From positions 310,001-374,000 of the forward strand of contig NZ_FUYL01000001.1 in the NCBI RefSeq assembly GCF_900167935.1: a stretch of DNA of 64,000 nt, read 5' to 3'. The position numbers and the translations under genes are program-made. This DNA is from Maribacter arcticus. GTDB taxonomy: Bacteria > Bacteroidota > Bacteroidia > Flavobacteriales > Flavobacteriaceae. The first letter of the stretch is position 1; each line of letters starts with the position of its first letter. A model generated the notes under the pieces. It ran no database searches and had not been told where the DNA came from. It saw nothing but the letters and a program-made list of their open reading frames with translations. Below are positions 37,103-45,665 of this stretch, in pieces.

Positions 37103-37114
37103 TGACTAATATCA
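37103..37114 (-). promoter_or_regulatory. CRP/FNR-type operator ahead of the broken small gene
   Basis: TGACTAATATCA, 53 bp from the ATG at 37049. No -7 match at 23 bp, so activity is doubtful. Confidence 0.5.
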
Positions 37115-37463
37115 TTTTTATCCTTGCCTATCAATGATATATTTGATAAAATTCAATACATGAAATCCTTTTTTAGGAATAGTCAGAAAAAACTCATTGT
37201 TGAATTTTTATTTAGACTTAGCGTCATTTTAAAAGGCTGATGAAAAAGTGGTTAGGGTTAATTTGCACTACAGGATTAAAGACGGAAAATGGATGGGGCA
37301 GCTCATTTTTAGGATGAGTATCACCATTTAGGCTACTAGATTGATTTTACTACAAAATCTGAGAAAAATTTATTGGTTTTGTTCAAAACAATCATTTAGA
37401 TGCATTGCCAAAAATGCATAATAAAGGATACGATATGGAAGAAGTATAATTTGACCTACCGCT
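37115..37463. other. gene-free stretch before the LOV kinase
   Basis: Short stop-ridden stretches only. I see no island operator in the 340 bp before the kinase, so the regulator pair seems not to be under its own box. Confidence 0.4.
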
Positions 37464-40400
37464 ATGAACCGATTTAAAGAACAATATGAAAGGAAACCAA
37501 AAGTAACGGAAACTGCGATATATCAGGTCGTTTTCGATTCCTCTTTGGCAGGCTTGTTCGTGCTCGATTCAGAGGGTACTATTCTTAAAGTAAACGCCCA
37601 GAGTGAGCGTATGTTCGGTTACGAAAAGAAGGCGTTAATCAATAAAAAAATCGATATCATCTTTTCAAAGAGATATAAAAAAGAGATAGAGCTCTTTATG
37701 AATAAACCAACCTCTGAGCCAATTCAGCTCATAGGGTTACATTTTAACGGGATGGAATTTTCCATGGATATTAGAATAGTTAAATCGGTTGTCGAAGGAC
37801 AAACAATTTCGGCTGTTTACTGTAAAAAAGCTGACCATGCTGTTTTTGAAAGCGACAGGAAACTCCGCACCCTAATCAGAAATGTACCTGGTATAGTCTA
37901 CCGATGCAAAACCGATAAGCACTGGACTATGGAATTTCTTAGCAATGCCTGTGAAACTATCAGTGGGTATTTACCCGAACTATTTTATGCTAATGGTACT
38001 TTAAATTGGGTAGCCCTTATTCATCCAGATGATAGAAATAGAGTCGAAAAGGAAAGAAGGAAAGCTATTTTGAAAAAAGATTCTTATGAATTTACCTATC
38101 GAATCACAACAGCTGTCAATAAAACAAAATGGATATGGGAAATAGGGTCTTGTGTTATAGACCAAACAGGGGAAATCATGCATTTAGAGGGGTTCATGCA
38201 AGATGTTACAGAACGTACGGTAGCGAAAATCTCACTTACCAAAGAGAAGGAATTACTTTATAAATATTTAGAAACTGCCGCATCCATTTTTTTGGTCATT
38301 AATAGAGATCATACCATTGCCATGGTCAATAGAAAAGCATGTGAAGTTATGGGCTATGACGCGCAAGAGATGGAAGGTAAGAATTGGTTTGACCATTATA
38401 TTCCCAAAAATGATAGAAAAAATTTGACACAATTTTTCGATTATATAATTGAAGGTGAGTTAGAACTACCTAATGAGAAAGAGAACTGGGTGATTGCTAA
38501 AGGAAATAAAAGAAAGTTGATTCGTTGGCAAAATGCACTTTCTAAAGATGAAAATGGGAAGGTTACGGGTTTAATCAGTTCTGGTATTGACGTGACCCAA
38601 CAAGTTAAGGCGGAAAATAAATTACGTGAAAGTATGGAGAAAAACAGGGCTATTCTTGAGGCAATACCCGATGTTATGACCATACACAATAAAAACGGAA
38701 CTGTATTAGAAATACAAGTTCCAGACGAGTCATATCTTTTTGCAGAAAAAGAGAATCTCAAAGGAAAAAATCTAAATGATTTGTTCCCAAAAGAGGTCGC
38801 AGATAGGCTTAATAAGACAATATCAACAGTTCTGGGTAGCCAAAAAATGGAAATATTGGAAGTAACGGTACAGGTGGCAAATAGAATGATCGATTACGAA
38901 TGTCGGTTCGTACCATTGAACAAAAATCAAGTATTGGCAATTGCTCGAGATATTTCAAAAACAAAGGAAATTCATAACACTTTACATTTAAGAAACAAAG
39001 CATTAGATGCCGCCGGAAACGGAATCGTAATCGTCGATGCCCAACAGCCTAATTTGCCTATAATCTATTGTAATTTTGCTTTTACCGAGATTACAGGCTA
39101 CAGTCGCGAAGAGGTTATAGGTGAAAATTGTCAGTTTTTACAGAACGACGATAGAGACCAAGAAGCCATTGTTACGATGGGAAAAGCCATTAAGAAAGGG
39201 GAGGAGTGTAGGGTGTTTTTACGAAATTACCGTAAAGACGGTACCCTGTTTTGGAACGATTTAAGTATTACTCCGTTATTCAATGAAAATCAAAGATTAA
39301 CCCATTTTATTGGGGTGCAGAATGATGTTACCGAAATGCATAATGCAAAAAATCAGTTAGAACAATATGCGAATAAGCTTGAAGAGAAGGTAGCAGATCG
39401 TACTAAAGCAATTGAATCGACGGTACAAAAACTAGTCGAGAACAATCTCATTCTTGAAGATCAAATTCAAGAGACTAAACTAGCAGAAAGTAAGGCACAA
39501 CGTAGCCAAGCTCAGTTTAACGCAATTGCCGAAAATTTTCCAAATGGGTTTATTGTGGTCTTCAATGCTGATTATGAACTCCTCTACCTAGAAGGAGAAG
39601 AATTGAAACGGATGAACCTTAATAAAATCAATTTTGAGGGGAAACATATTGATGATATTCCAATTTTTTCAAAAAGACAGATTAATCAGGTTAAACAAGA
39701 TCTTTTTAAAACGATAGCGGGCAAAAGTCTTTCCTTTGAGGTCGAGTTCGGTGATTTTTGTTATGCCGTAAATACCACTCCATTAAAGTCTGAAGAAGAA
39801 AGTATTGTTTGGGCACTTTTTGTATATAACAATATCACAGAACAAAAAAAAGTGCAAGAAAAATTAGCCAAGGCACTAAAGGAAGAACAAGAACTAAATG
39901 AACTAAAATCGCGCTTTATCTCAATGGCCTCTCATGAGTTTCGCACTCCATTAAGCGCTATTCTGTCTTCCGCAATCTTAATTGGAAAACAAAATGAACC
40001 TGATATGGCAGAACGACGTGAAAAACATGTTTCCCGTATTCGTAGCCATGTAAAACATTTGGTCGTTATATTAAATGATTTTCTATCGTTGAGCAAATTG
40101 GAAGAAGGTAAGGTAGAGGCAAAGCCCCAGTATTTTGAATTAATGGAGTACTGTAAAATTGTTATCGATGAAATGGAGTCGACAAAAAAGGAAGGTCAGG
40201 TTATTCAATTTAAATATACATCTGCGGAAATACCTGTTTTTTTAGATCCAAAGCTATTGAGCCATATCTTAATCAATCTCTTGTCAAACGCTTTAAAATA
40301 TTCCGAAGAAGGCAAGGAGGTGGTAATGGAAATTCAACAGGCCAATGAAGCGGTATTATTTAATATCACCGACAATGGAATCGGCATACCAGAAAAGGAC

Positions 40401-40604
40401 CAAAAGAGTTTGTTTGAACGTTTTTTTCGTGCCGAGAACGTAACGAATATAAGTGGTACTGGTCTAGGGCTGCATATAGTCAAACACTATGCAGAGTTGA
40501 TGGGAGGTACTGTACGTTTTAAAAGTAAAACTGGTATTGGAAGCACCTTTACCGTTCAACTTCCCCAAAATTTATATGAACATGAAAAAAATATTATTAA
40601 TTGA
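37464..40604 (+). CDS. multi-PAS histidine kinase with a LOV-like domain
   Basis: 1046 residues, no membrane segment. Order: PAS1 (about 15-125), PAS2 of PAS_3 type (130-255), PAS3 (265-385), PAS4 (395-505), a LOV-like PAS (510-630), a coiled coil, PAS6 (680-800), HisKA with His824 (SHEFRTPLSA), and HATPase with NLLSNALKYS, DNGIGIPEKD and GTGLGLHIV. The LOV block GENCQFLQ holds Cys556 where flavin adducts form (consensus GxNCRFLQ, Arg to Gln here), followed by NYRKDGTLFWNDLSI and HFIGVQNDVT. It thus may sense blue light or redox. It overlaps the REC-CRP gene by 23 bp. Confidence 0.9.
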   Translation: MNRFKEQYERKPKVTETAIYQVVFDSSLAGLFVLDSEGTILKVNAQSERMFGYEKKALINKKIDIIFSKRYKKEIELFMNKPTSEPIQLIGLHFNGMEFSMDIRIVKSVVEGQTISAVYCKKADHAVFESDRKLRTLIRNVPGIVYRCKTDKHWTMEFLSNACETISGYLPELFYANGTLNWVALIHPDDRNRVEKERRKAILKKDSYEFTYRITTAVNKTKWIWEIGSCVIDQTGEIMHLEGFMQDVTERTVAKISLTKEKELLYKYLETAASIFLVINRDHTIAMVNRKACEVMGYDAQEMEGKNWFDHYIPKNDRKNLTQFFDYIIEGELELPNEKENWVIAKGNKRKLIRWQNALSKDENGKVTGLISSGIDVTQQVKAENKLRESMEKNRAILEAIPDVMTIHNKNGTVLEIQVPDESYLFAEKENLKGKNLNDLFPKEVADRLNKTISTVLGSQKMEILEVTVQVANRMIDYECRFVPLNKNQVLAIARDISKTKEIHNTLHLRNKALDAAGNGIVIVDAQQPNLPIIYCNFAFTEITGYSREEVIGENCQFLQNDDRDQEAIVTMGKAIKKGEECRVFLRNYRKDGTLFWNDLSITPLFNENQRLTHFIGVQNDVTEMHNAKNQLEQYANKLEEKVADRTKAIESTVQKLVENNLILEDQIQETKLAESKAQRSQAQFNAIAENFPNGFIVVFNADYELLYLEGEELKRMNLNKINFEGKHIDDIPIFSKRQINQVKQDLFKTIAGKSLSFEVEFGDFCYAVNTTPLKSEEESIVWALFVYNNITEQKKVQEKLAKALKEEQELNELKSRFISMASHEFRTPLSAILSSAILIGKQNEPDMAERREKHVSRIRSHVKHLVVILNDFLSLSKLEEGKVEAKPQYFELMEYCKIVIDEMESTKKEGQVIQFKYTSAEIPVFLDPKLLSHILINLLSNALKYSEEGKEVVMEIQQANEAVLFNITDNGIGIPEKDQKSLFERFFRAENVTNISGTGLGLHIVKHYAELMGGTVRFKSKTGIGSTFTVQLPQNLYEHEKNIIN

Positions 40605-41649
40605 GGACAATCAAGATGTTCGTGAGAATACGGCAGAAATATTAGAACTAGCCAACTACCAAGTAGTTACTGCTGAAAATGGTATAATAGGTATAGAAAA
40701 AACAAAGGAATTTAAACCCGATCTAGTGCTCTGTGATATTATGATGCCACTAATGGATGGTTTTCAAGTATTACGAACTTTTGAAAAAGATAGTAGTATG
40801 GTCAGTACTCCCTTTATTTTTCTTACCGCAAAGACAGATAGGTCTGACATGCGTATGGGCATGAATCTAGGCGCCGATGATTATCTAACAAAACCTTATG
40901 AGGAACATGAACTGTTAGAAGCAATTGCCTGTCGCTTAAATAAACACGATAACTTAAAAAATGAAATCAAGAAAAACTTGGAAGGTCTCAATAGATTTTT
41001 GGGCGAAGTTTCTGAATATGAAGATATGGAAGGCCTCTCTAAGAGTCATAGCCTGAAGTCTTATAAAAAAAAGGAAATTATCTTTTGGGAAGGAGAAAAT
41101 GCACATTCACTTTTTTTCATAGAAAGTGGAAATGTCAAGACCTATAAAGGTATTGAGTCTGGCAAAGAACTGGTTACGGGGCTTTATGGGCCTGGCGATT
41201 TTGTAGGACAATTATCACTATTACACGCTGCCGGTACATATGTAGAGAACGCCGTTATTTTGCATGATGCAGAACTTTGTGCTATACCTAAGGCCGATTT
41301 TATAAAATTGCTTTATGGTAACCCAATGGTCTCTCAAAAATTTATTTCAATGATTTCTAATAACTTAATAAACGTTCAGGCACATCTAGTAGATATGGCC
41401 TTTGCTACGGTACGACAACGAGTGGCCAAAGCTCTTTTGGAACTATATGAAAAAGGTCATATTAAAGATAAGCCGGGTGAGGGTATGTCTATTCCTCGTG
41501 AAGATTTTGCAGGTATGATCGGTACGGCTACCGAAACTGCCATCCGAACACTTTCCGATTTTAAAGATGAAGGTTTGATTACGACAGACAGTGGTCGAAG
41601 GATCATTATTTTAGATAAAGAAGAATTACTGAATATTGCAGATTTCTAA
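40582..41649 (+). CDS. response regulator fused to CRP/FNR-type transcription factor
   Basis: The frame extends to 40537, but the ATG at 40582 (MKKILLIEDNQ) is the receiver start. 355 residues: a receiver (1-122) with Asp52 in LCDIMMPLMDG and Lys in KPYEE; a linker; a cyclic-nucleotide-binding-like barrel (about 150-260); and a CRP-type HTH (about 275-350). The recognition helix GTATETAIRTL keeps Glu318 and Arg322, the CRP/FNR pair that reads TGA half sites, matching TGAYN4RTCA. It lacks FNR-type Fe-S cysteines at the N-terminus. Candidate master regulator of the island. Confidence 0.92.
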   Translation: MKKILLIEDNQDVRENTAEILELANYQVVTAENGIIGIEKTKEFKPDLVLCDIMMPLMDGFQVLRTFEKDSSMVSTPFIFLTAKTDRSDMRMGMNLGADDYLTKPYEEHELLEAIACRLNKHDNLKNEIKKNLEGLNRFLGEVSEYEDMEGLSKSHSLKSYKKKEIIFWEGENAHSLFFIESGNVKTYKGIESGKELVTGLYGPGDFVGQLSLLHAAGTYVENAVILHDAELCAIPKADFIKLLYGNPMVSQKFISMISNNLINVQAHLVDMAFATVRQRVAKALLELYEKGHIKDKPGEGMSIPREDFAGMIGTATETAIRTLSDFKDEGLITTDSGRRIIILDKEELLNIADF

Positions 41650-41719
41650 ATAGACGGTAATACTATTACTTAATCATTTTTAATTTCTACAAAAAAATTT
41701 CGTAAAAATGATTTTGAAA

Positions 41720-41762
41720 TGACTTGAATCATAACTAAAAGGTTTGGACTTGTTTAAATTAG
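41720..41762 (+). promoter_or_regulatory. CRP/FNR-type promoter for 41811-42293
   Basis: TGACTTGAATCA at 41720-41731, 23 bp, TAAATTAG at 41755-41762; it lies just behind the regulator gene. Confidence 0.82.
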
Positions 41763-41810
41763 TAATTGTGGAATGTGTTTATCTACATCTAATACAAACC
41801 TTCTTAAGTC

Positions 41811-42293
41811 ATGAAAACAATTCATTTAAAACAAGAACAACGGCGCTTTTTGATTATAAGTTATCGAAATTTGGAGCAGCTTAAAGAAGTAATTCTAGAA
41901 TTAGGTAATACTACTTCAGTGAAACCAAATATGTCCGTTTTAGGAAAATTGGGACAAGATTGTGTAGTAAACAATAAAGAAACCCAACTAGCCAAAACTG
42001 AATTAAAGCATTATTTCAAAGGGGTATTGGGAGCAAAAACTGATTTTGCGATTTTCTGTAATCCTGAAATAGGTACATTATTTATAACCGGTTCTCTAGT
42101 TTCTCAATTTATACACGATATGCATGGAACAGTTTTAGGAGAAATGACTTCTGGGCCATATGGGATTCTAAGGGGTCTTGGCATAACCGAAAATAACGCA
42201 TCCAAATATTTAAAAGATTTGAACGAGAAGTGTTTTCTTCTCATATTAAGGGGTTATGATCAAGAATTGAAAATCATAGAAGAGTTGCTCTAA
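41811..42293 (+). CDS. uncharacterised soluble alpha/beta protein
   Basis: 160 residues with no signal or TM. The central GEMTSGPYGILRGLGI is glycine-rich, followed by a short beta segment, CFLLILRG. This looks distantly like stress proteins of the general-stress-17M/YflT type, but the similarity is weak and I assign no function. Regulon promoter at 41720. Confidence 0.65.
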   Translation: MKTIHLKQEQRRFLIISYRNLEQLKEVILELGNTTSVKPNMSVLGKLGQDCVVNNKETQLAKTELKHYFKGVLGAKTDFAIFCNPEIGTLFITGSLVSQFIHDMHGTVLGEMTSGPYGILRGLGITENNASKYLKDLNEKCFLLILRGYDQELKIIEELL

Positions 42294-42364
42294 CAACTAA
42301 ACTAACAGTATGATACATTTTATCGGAAGTTTCTTATCGCTTATATTTTAATATAGGACAAAAA

Positions 42365-42545
42365 AAACAGGAGACCGAGGCCTCCTGTTTCACACGAAAC
42401 GTATGAATTCGTTTATGATTTAAATCGAACTTTTATATCATTTTATCTCTAAATCGATTCAAAAGTTGATTTTGACACTTACGGTATCATCCGAAACGCT
42501 ATGGTTTCTATCTCTATACAGAACTAAAAACCAATTTCGTATTTT
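42365..42545 (-). ncRNA. hairpin-ended RNA unit 2 of locus A
   Basis: Second unit downstream (minus strand) of the operator at 42799. It ends in a hairpin at 42365-42390 (AAACAGGAG pairs with CTCCTGTTT), then eight T on the minus strand, a good intrinsic terminator. No ORF of note. The hairpin stem is nearly the same as those of units at 61209 and 61594. Confidence 0.55.
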
Positions 42546-42550
42546 AAAAA

Positions 42551-42762
42551 GAAACCGAAGTACCGAAGGTACCTCGGTTTCCTAGGAGATGTTCTTCAGC
42601 CCAATCGTCTACTAGTTATAACCCTACTAGAATATATTGCTATAACCGTTCGAGATACACAAAGTATTGAATTGGTTTTCGTAACCTCTTCTTTTCTTAC
42701 AATTTAGTACTCTACGCGAATACTAAATCTATATGTGATTTTTTTCAATGAACTTTTAATGA
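42551..42762 (-). ncRNA. hairpin-ended RNA unit 1 of locus A
   Basis: Predicted start near 42762, 5-6 bp after TAAATTAG. It ends in a hairpin, GAAACCGAAGTACC-GAAG-GTACCTCGGTTTC (14 pairs, one G-U), at 42551-42581, followed by CTTTTT. It shares blocks with unit 1 of locus B: GGTT(A)TAGCAATA, AGAAG(A)GGTT before AACCA-like sequence, and CATCTYCTNGAAACC leading into the hairpin. There is no conserved ORF, so I call it non-coding. Confidence 0.55.
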
Positions 42763-42767
42763 TACAG

Positions 42768-42810
42768 CTAATTTACATTGTTGTTCTTATATCTAAAATG
42801 ACCTAGGTCA
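42768..42810 (-). promoter_or_regulatory. CRP/FNR-type promoter of RNA locus A
   Basis: TGACCTAGGTCA at 42799-42810 (perfect palindrome), 23 bp, TAAATTAG at 42768-42775, pointing into gene-free DNA. The same 12-mer and geometry recur at 62036, with TTTT after the box and GC after the -7 in both. Confidence 0.85.
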
Positions 42811-42832
42811 GTTTGTCTGATTTTTTTATATA

Positions 42833-43501
42833 TTAAACGAACTCAGGGTAAGATTGTACCACAATATCATTTTGTACATGTCGAACACCATTAGCTTTAT
42901 AGGCTGTTTTTTCAATCAATTCACGTTCCTTTAAAGAATGAACCCTTCCCTTAAGCTGTACAGTATCATCATGAACTTGAACTCGAATACCTTTGGCCAT
43001 TAAATTGGTATAACGTTCTAAGGCCTTGGTAATTTGCTCTTCAATATTCTTGGCTTTTTCCACTGGCTTTATCTCGATGTTGTTGACGACCCCTTTTACT
43101 CCTAATAGGTTTTGTAAACTGTGTTCGGCGGCTTTTCGTTGAAAGTCCCAAGCTACATTACCCGATAAATATATATAACCATCTTCAACAAAAACCATGA
43201 TGTTTTCTTCGGGTATTTTGGCGTTCCATTCCAAAGCATTTACTGCTGCTTTTGCAATTTCTTTATCGGTTTTTTTAAAATCTTCACCATATTTTACCTC
43301 TATATCTTCAGCAACTGCTTTGACTCCGACGACACGCTTCGCAACTTTATTGGCCAAGGCTTTTTTGTGGTATTCATTTACAACGCCACTTAGCGTTACA
43401 ATACCATCTTCAACTATGACTCCTATTTGGGTCTCGTCTATATTGGGTTCGAATACGAGTTCATCTAATATATCTTGTTTGATTTGTGCATCCGATTTCA
43501 T
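42833..43501 (-). CDS. three-BON-domain protein
   Basis: 222 residues made of three BON repeats (about 1-70, 75-145, 150-220), each with a pattern like VEDGIVTLSGVV / VEDGYIYLSGNV / VHDDTVQLKGRV and a following A-x-GV-KAV-type strand. There is no signal peptide, so it is cytoplasmic, unlike OsmY. BON domains bind phospholipid or membranes in osmotic stress. Its own promoter is at 43550. Confidence 0.9.
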   Translation of the reverse strand: MKSDAQIKQDILDELVFEPNIDETQIGVIVEDGIVTLSGVVNEYHKKALANKVAKRVVGVKAVAEDIEVKYGEDFKKTDKEIAKAAVNALEWNAKIPEENIMVFVEDGYIYLSGNVAWDFQRKAAEHSLQNLLGVKGVVNNIEIKPVEKAKNIEEQITKALERYTNLMAKGIRVQVHDDTVQLKGRVHSLKERELIEKTAYKANGVRHVQNDIVVQSYPEFV

Positions 43502-43518
43502 GTGATTTTTATTTTTAT

Positions 43519-43561
43519 TAAAAATACATGTCTTGGTTGGCCTACAAAATGATATTCGTCA
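43519..43561 (-). promoter_or_regulatory. CRP/FNR-type promoter for the BON gene
   Basis: TGATATTCGTCA at 43550-43561, 23 bp, TATTTTTA at 43519-43526; ATG 49 bp from the box. Confidence 0.82.
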
Positions 43562-43606
43562 GGCCTAAACATTGTTGATTACTTATTTTCTCTAGAAGGT
43601 TGATAC

Positions 43607-43618
43607 TGACCTAAGTCA
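43607..43618 (+). promoter_or_regulatory. CRP/FNR-type operator for 43679-44457
   Basis: TGACCTAAGTCA, 61 bp from the ATG at 43679. At about 23 bp the sequence is AATTTTGA, a weaker -7. Confidence 0.75.
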
Positions 43619-43678
43619 TTTGGCGCTTTAAAACTATTTTGAAATTTTGAATAGTAATAAAATCAAAATAAAATTCAA

Positions 43679-44080
43679 ATGAAAACAGCAACTTCAAATA
43701 CCAAAGCGGCATTATTGTTATTGGGTGCGAGCCTTGATGTTCTGCACCAAGAAAGTAGAGAGTGGCTAGAAAACATTGCCTTCTGGAAAGACGAAACCAA
43801 ATTCTTCGCTAATTTGTTGAATAAAGATGAAAATAAGACATCTGAGTATTCCGAAATGTTGAAGAATTTAGACAAAATACATGAAAATCTTTTTGATTAT
43901 TTAGAAGACGATATTAAACAGCATGAGCGCTTTTTATCACGTTTACTTAAAGGCCAAAAAGGATTATCTGATGGGGACTACCGTGAAAAACATCGCAGTC
44001 TTGGTGAGCGAATGGATTTGTTTACCAATAATTTCAGGGAATTTAAAAAAATGGTTTTCGGCTATGTCAAGAAGTTTTAA
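43679..44080 (+). CDS. helical coiled-coil protein, island family member
   Basis: 133 residues. ESREWLENIAFWKDETKFFA near the start, then HENLFDYLEDDIKQHERFLS, suggests a four-helix bundle. It is the intact relative of the 158-residue protein at 11788 and the stop-interrupted gene at 12378. Function unknown. It is followed 18 bp later by 44098, presumably one operon. Confidence 0.75.
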   Translation: MKTATSNTKAALLLLGASLDVLHQESREWLENIAFWKDETKFFANLLNKDENKTSEYSEMLKNLDKIHENLFDYLEDDIKQHERFLSRLLKGQKGLSDGDYREKHRSLGERMDLFTNNFREFKKMVFGYVKKF

Positions 44081-44097
44081 CCGTTAAAACTATAGCT

Positions 44098-44457
44098 ATG
44101 GAAATGACCATATTTATTAAGGATATTAGACCAGTGGATAGTATTGCCCGTTTCATGGACTTTTACCATAGTTTGCAAATGAACTATTTGGCGAGTGATT
44201 TATTAGACCAGGGTTTGTCACCTCAACAGATTTCAGATGCCGTAATTAAGGCGATTAACATTGGCAAGGCCTCAGGGTTGGTATTGAACCAACATTTTAA
44301 ACCTATTTTCAGTAGCTTTAATAAGGAAATTATCAACGACTGTAAACTATCTCACTTGGCCTATGGTCTAGTAATGATTAATGCAGATGTAGAACTTTCG
44401 GTCGTAGGCGATTTTCAGGTAAGTTTGTTACAGTCATATTTAATTAATCATAGTTGA
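44098..44457 (+). CDS. uncharacterised small protein
   Basis: 119 residues, soluble, mixed helix. NYLASDLLDQGLSPQQISDA resembles helical modules in stress-induced proteins, but I assign no family. It is co-transcribed with 43679. Confidence 0.65.
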   Translation: MEMTIFIKDIRPVDSIARFMDFYHSLQMNYLASDLLDQGLSPQQISDAVIKAINIGKASGLVLNQHFKPIFSSFNKEIINDCKLSHLAYGLVMINADVELSVVGDFQVSLLQSYLINHS

Positions 44458-44696
44458 TTTAAATATCGATTTCCAAGCCTTTTCAATAATTGTATATTAC
44501 TTAAAAATAGTGGTGTCGAGTTTCCTTTTTTTTTGCGGAATTTAAATTGAATTGGTATACGACCACAGGTGATAAAACTTTTAGACATTAGCATCTAAAC
44601 TTTTTTAAACTTGAAAGGATGCTATTAGTAAGATAATGGAATAAAATAGTCATCCCAGTTCTTCTGAAATATAACATTGGTGTGCTAAATAATTTT

Positions 44697-45638
44697 TTAG
44701 AAAGAATCTTTCGATGTCATCCATTTATATATCCTCTCCACATCTTCTATTTGACAAAGCTGGGCTCCCTGTCGTAGGGTTGCAGCCGCTCCAGAGGCGA
44801 CTCCATATTGTATCATGATTTTGGGAGTATGTCCTGTCTGAGCTTTCAATAGCATGCCTGCTAACATGCTGTCACCGGCACCGATAGTATTCTTTTCATG
44901 GACTATGGGGGCAGGAATATATTCGAGAACATCTGAAGTAACCAATAAAGCACCACGACGCCCCAATGACACGGCCAAAATCTCACATTTATGGGTTGCC
45001 ATAAAATCTTTAGCCGATTCTTCTAGCATCTTGTTAGACAAGGTCTCTTTACCATAAAGACTCGCAAGTTCAGAAAGGTTTGGTTTAAATAAAAAGATGT
45101 CCGTTTTTATCGCATGCTTTAAGGCGCCTTCTTTTGTATCTAAAACAAATTTCGCTTTTTTTCGCTTGGCTATCTCTCCCACCATCATATAATAATCATC
45201 GGGGATACCTGAAGTCAACTTTCCACTGACAACTAAAAAATCATTTTCGCTTAAAGACCTTTCGACAATGTCCAACCCTGCTTGCCATTCATTTTCGTTT
45301 ACTTGCGGCCCTGGGAGTCCGAAACGATATTGTAAATCTGTTGCGGTATCGAATACCGAAAGATTTTCTCGGGTTGTTCCCACCAAGTCAATTTCGTGAT
45401 GCTCAATTCCTTCTTTAGACAATAACTCTTGAAGATGTGCCCCAATACGCCCCCCAGAGAAATGGATGGCAATTGAATTACCTTTCAAATTATTGATTGC
45501 CCTAGAAACATTGACGCCTCCTCCGCCAGAATAATATACAGGTTCTGAGCAACGTAATTTTTTGTTAGGTACCAAGCTTGATATGGTCGTGTTTTTATCA
45601 ACCACCGGGTTTACGGTAAGGGTGAAGATTCGGTTCAA
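44697..45638 (-). CDS. pfkB: PfkB-family phosphofructokinase
   Basis: 313 residues. The N-terminal LTVNPVVDK and GGGGVNVSRA (PfkB signature 1) lead to the C-terminal catalytic motif NTIGAGDSMLAGML, Asp near 256. This is the phosphosugar branch (6-phosphofructokinase 2, 1-phosphofructokinase or tagatose-6-phosphate kinase). It lies 27 bp after the PEP synthase gene, so opposing glycolytic steps share one operon. Confidence 0.9.
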   Translation of the reverse strand: MNRIFTLTVNPVVDKNTTISSLVPNKKLRCSEPVYYSGGGGVNVSRAINNLKGNSIAIHFSGGRIGAHLQELLSKEGIEHHEIDLVGTTRENLSVFDTATDLQYRFGLPGPQVNENEWQAGLDIVERSLSENDFLVVSGKLTSGIPDDYYMMVGEIAKRKKAKFVLDTKEGALKHAIKTDIFLFKPNLSELASLYGKETLSNKMLEESAKDFMATHKCEILAVSLGRRGALLVTSDVLEYIPAPIVHEKNTIGAGDSMLAGMLLKAQTGHTPKIMIQYGVASGAAATLRQGAQLCQIEDVERIYKWMTSKDSF

Positions 45639-45665
45639 TTGGCTATACTTTTTTAAATTAAATTT

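Noticed and set aside
40537-40604. Longer start for the REC-CRP protein (15 extra residues)
   Set aside because: The extra residues are the kinase's coding sequence in another frame; MKKILLIEDN at 40582 is the canonical receiver start.
42365-42581. REP/insertion-element ends
   Set aside because: No terminal transposase gene and no target duplication; hairpins are evenly spaced, T-tailed on one strand only and behind a promoter.
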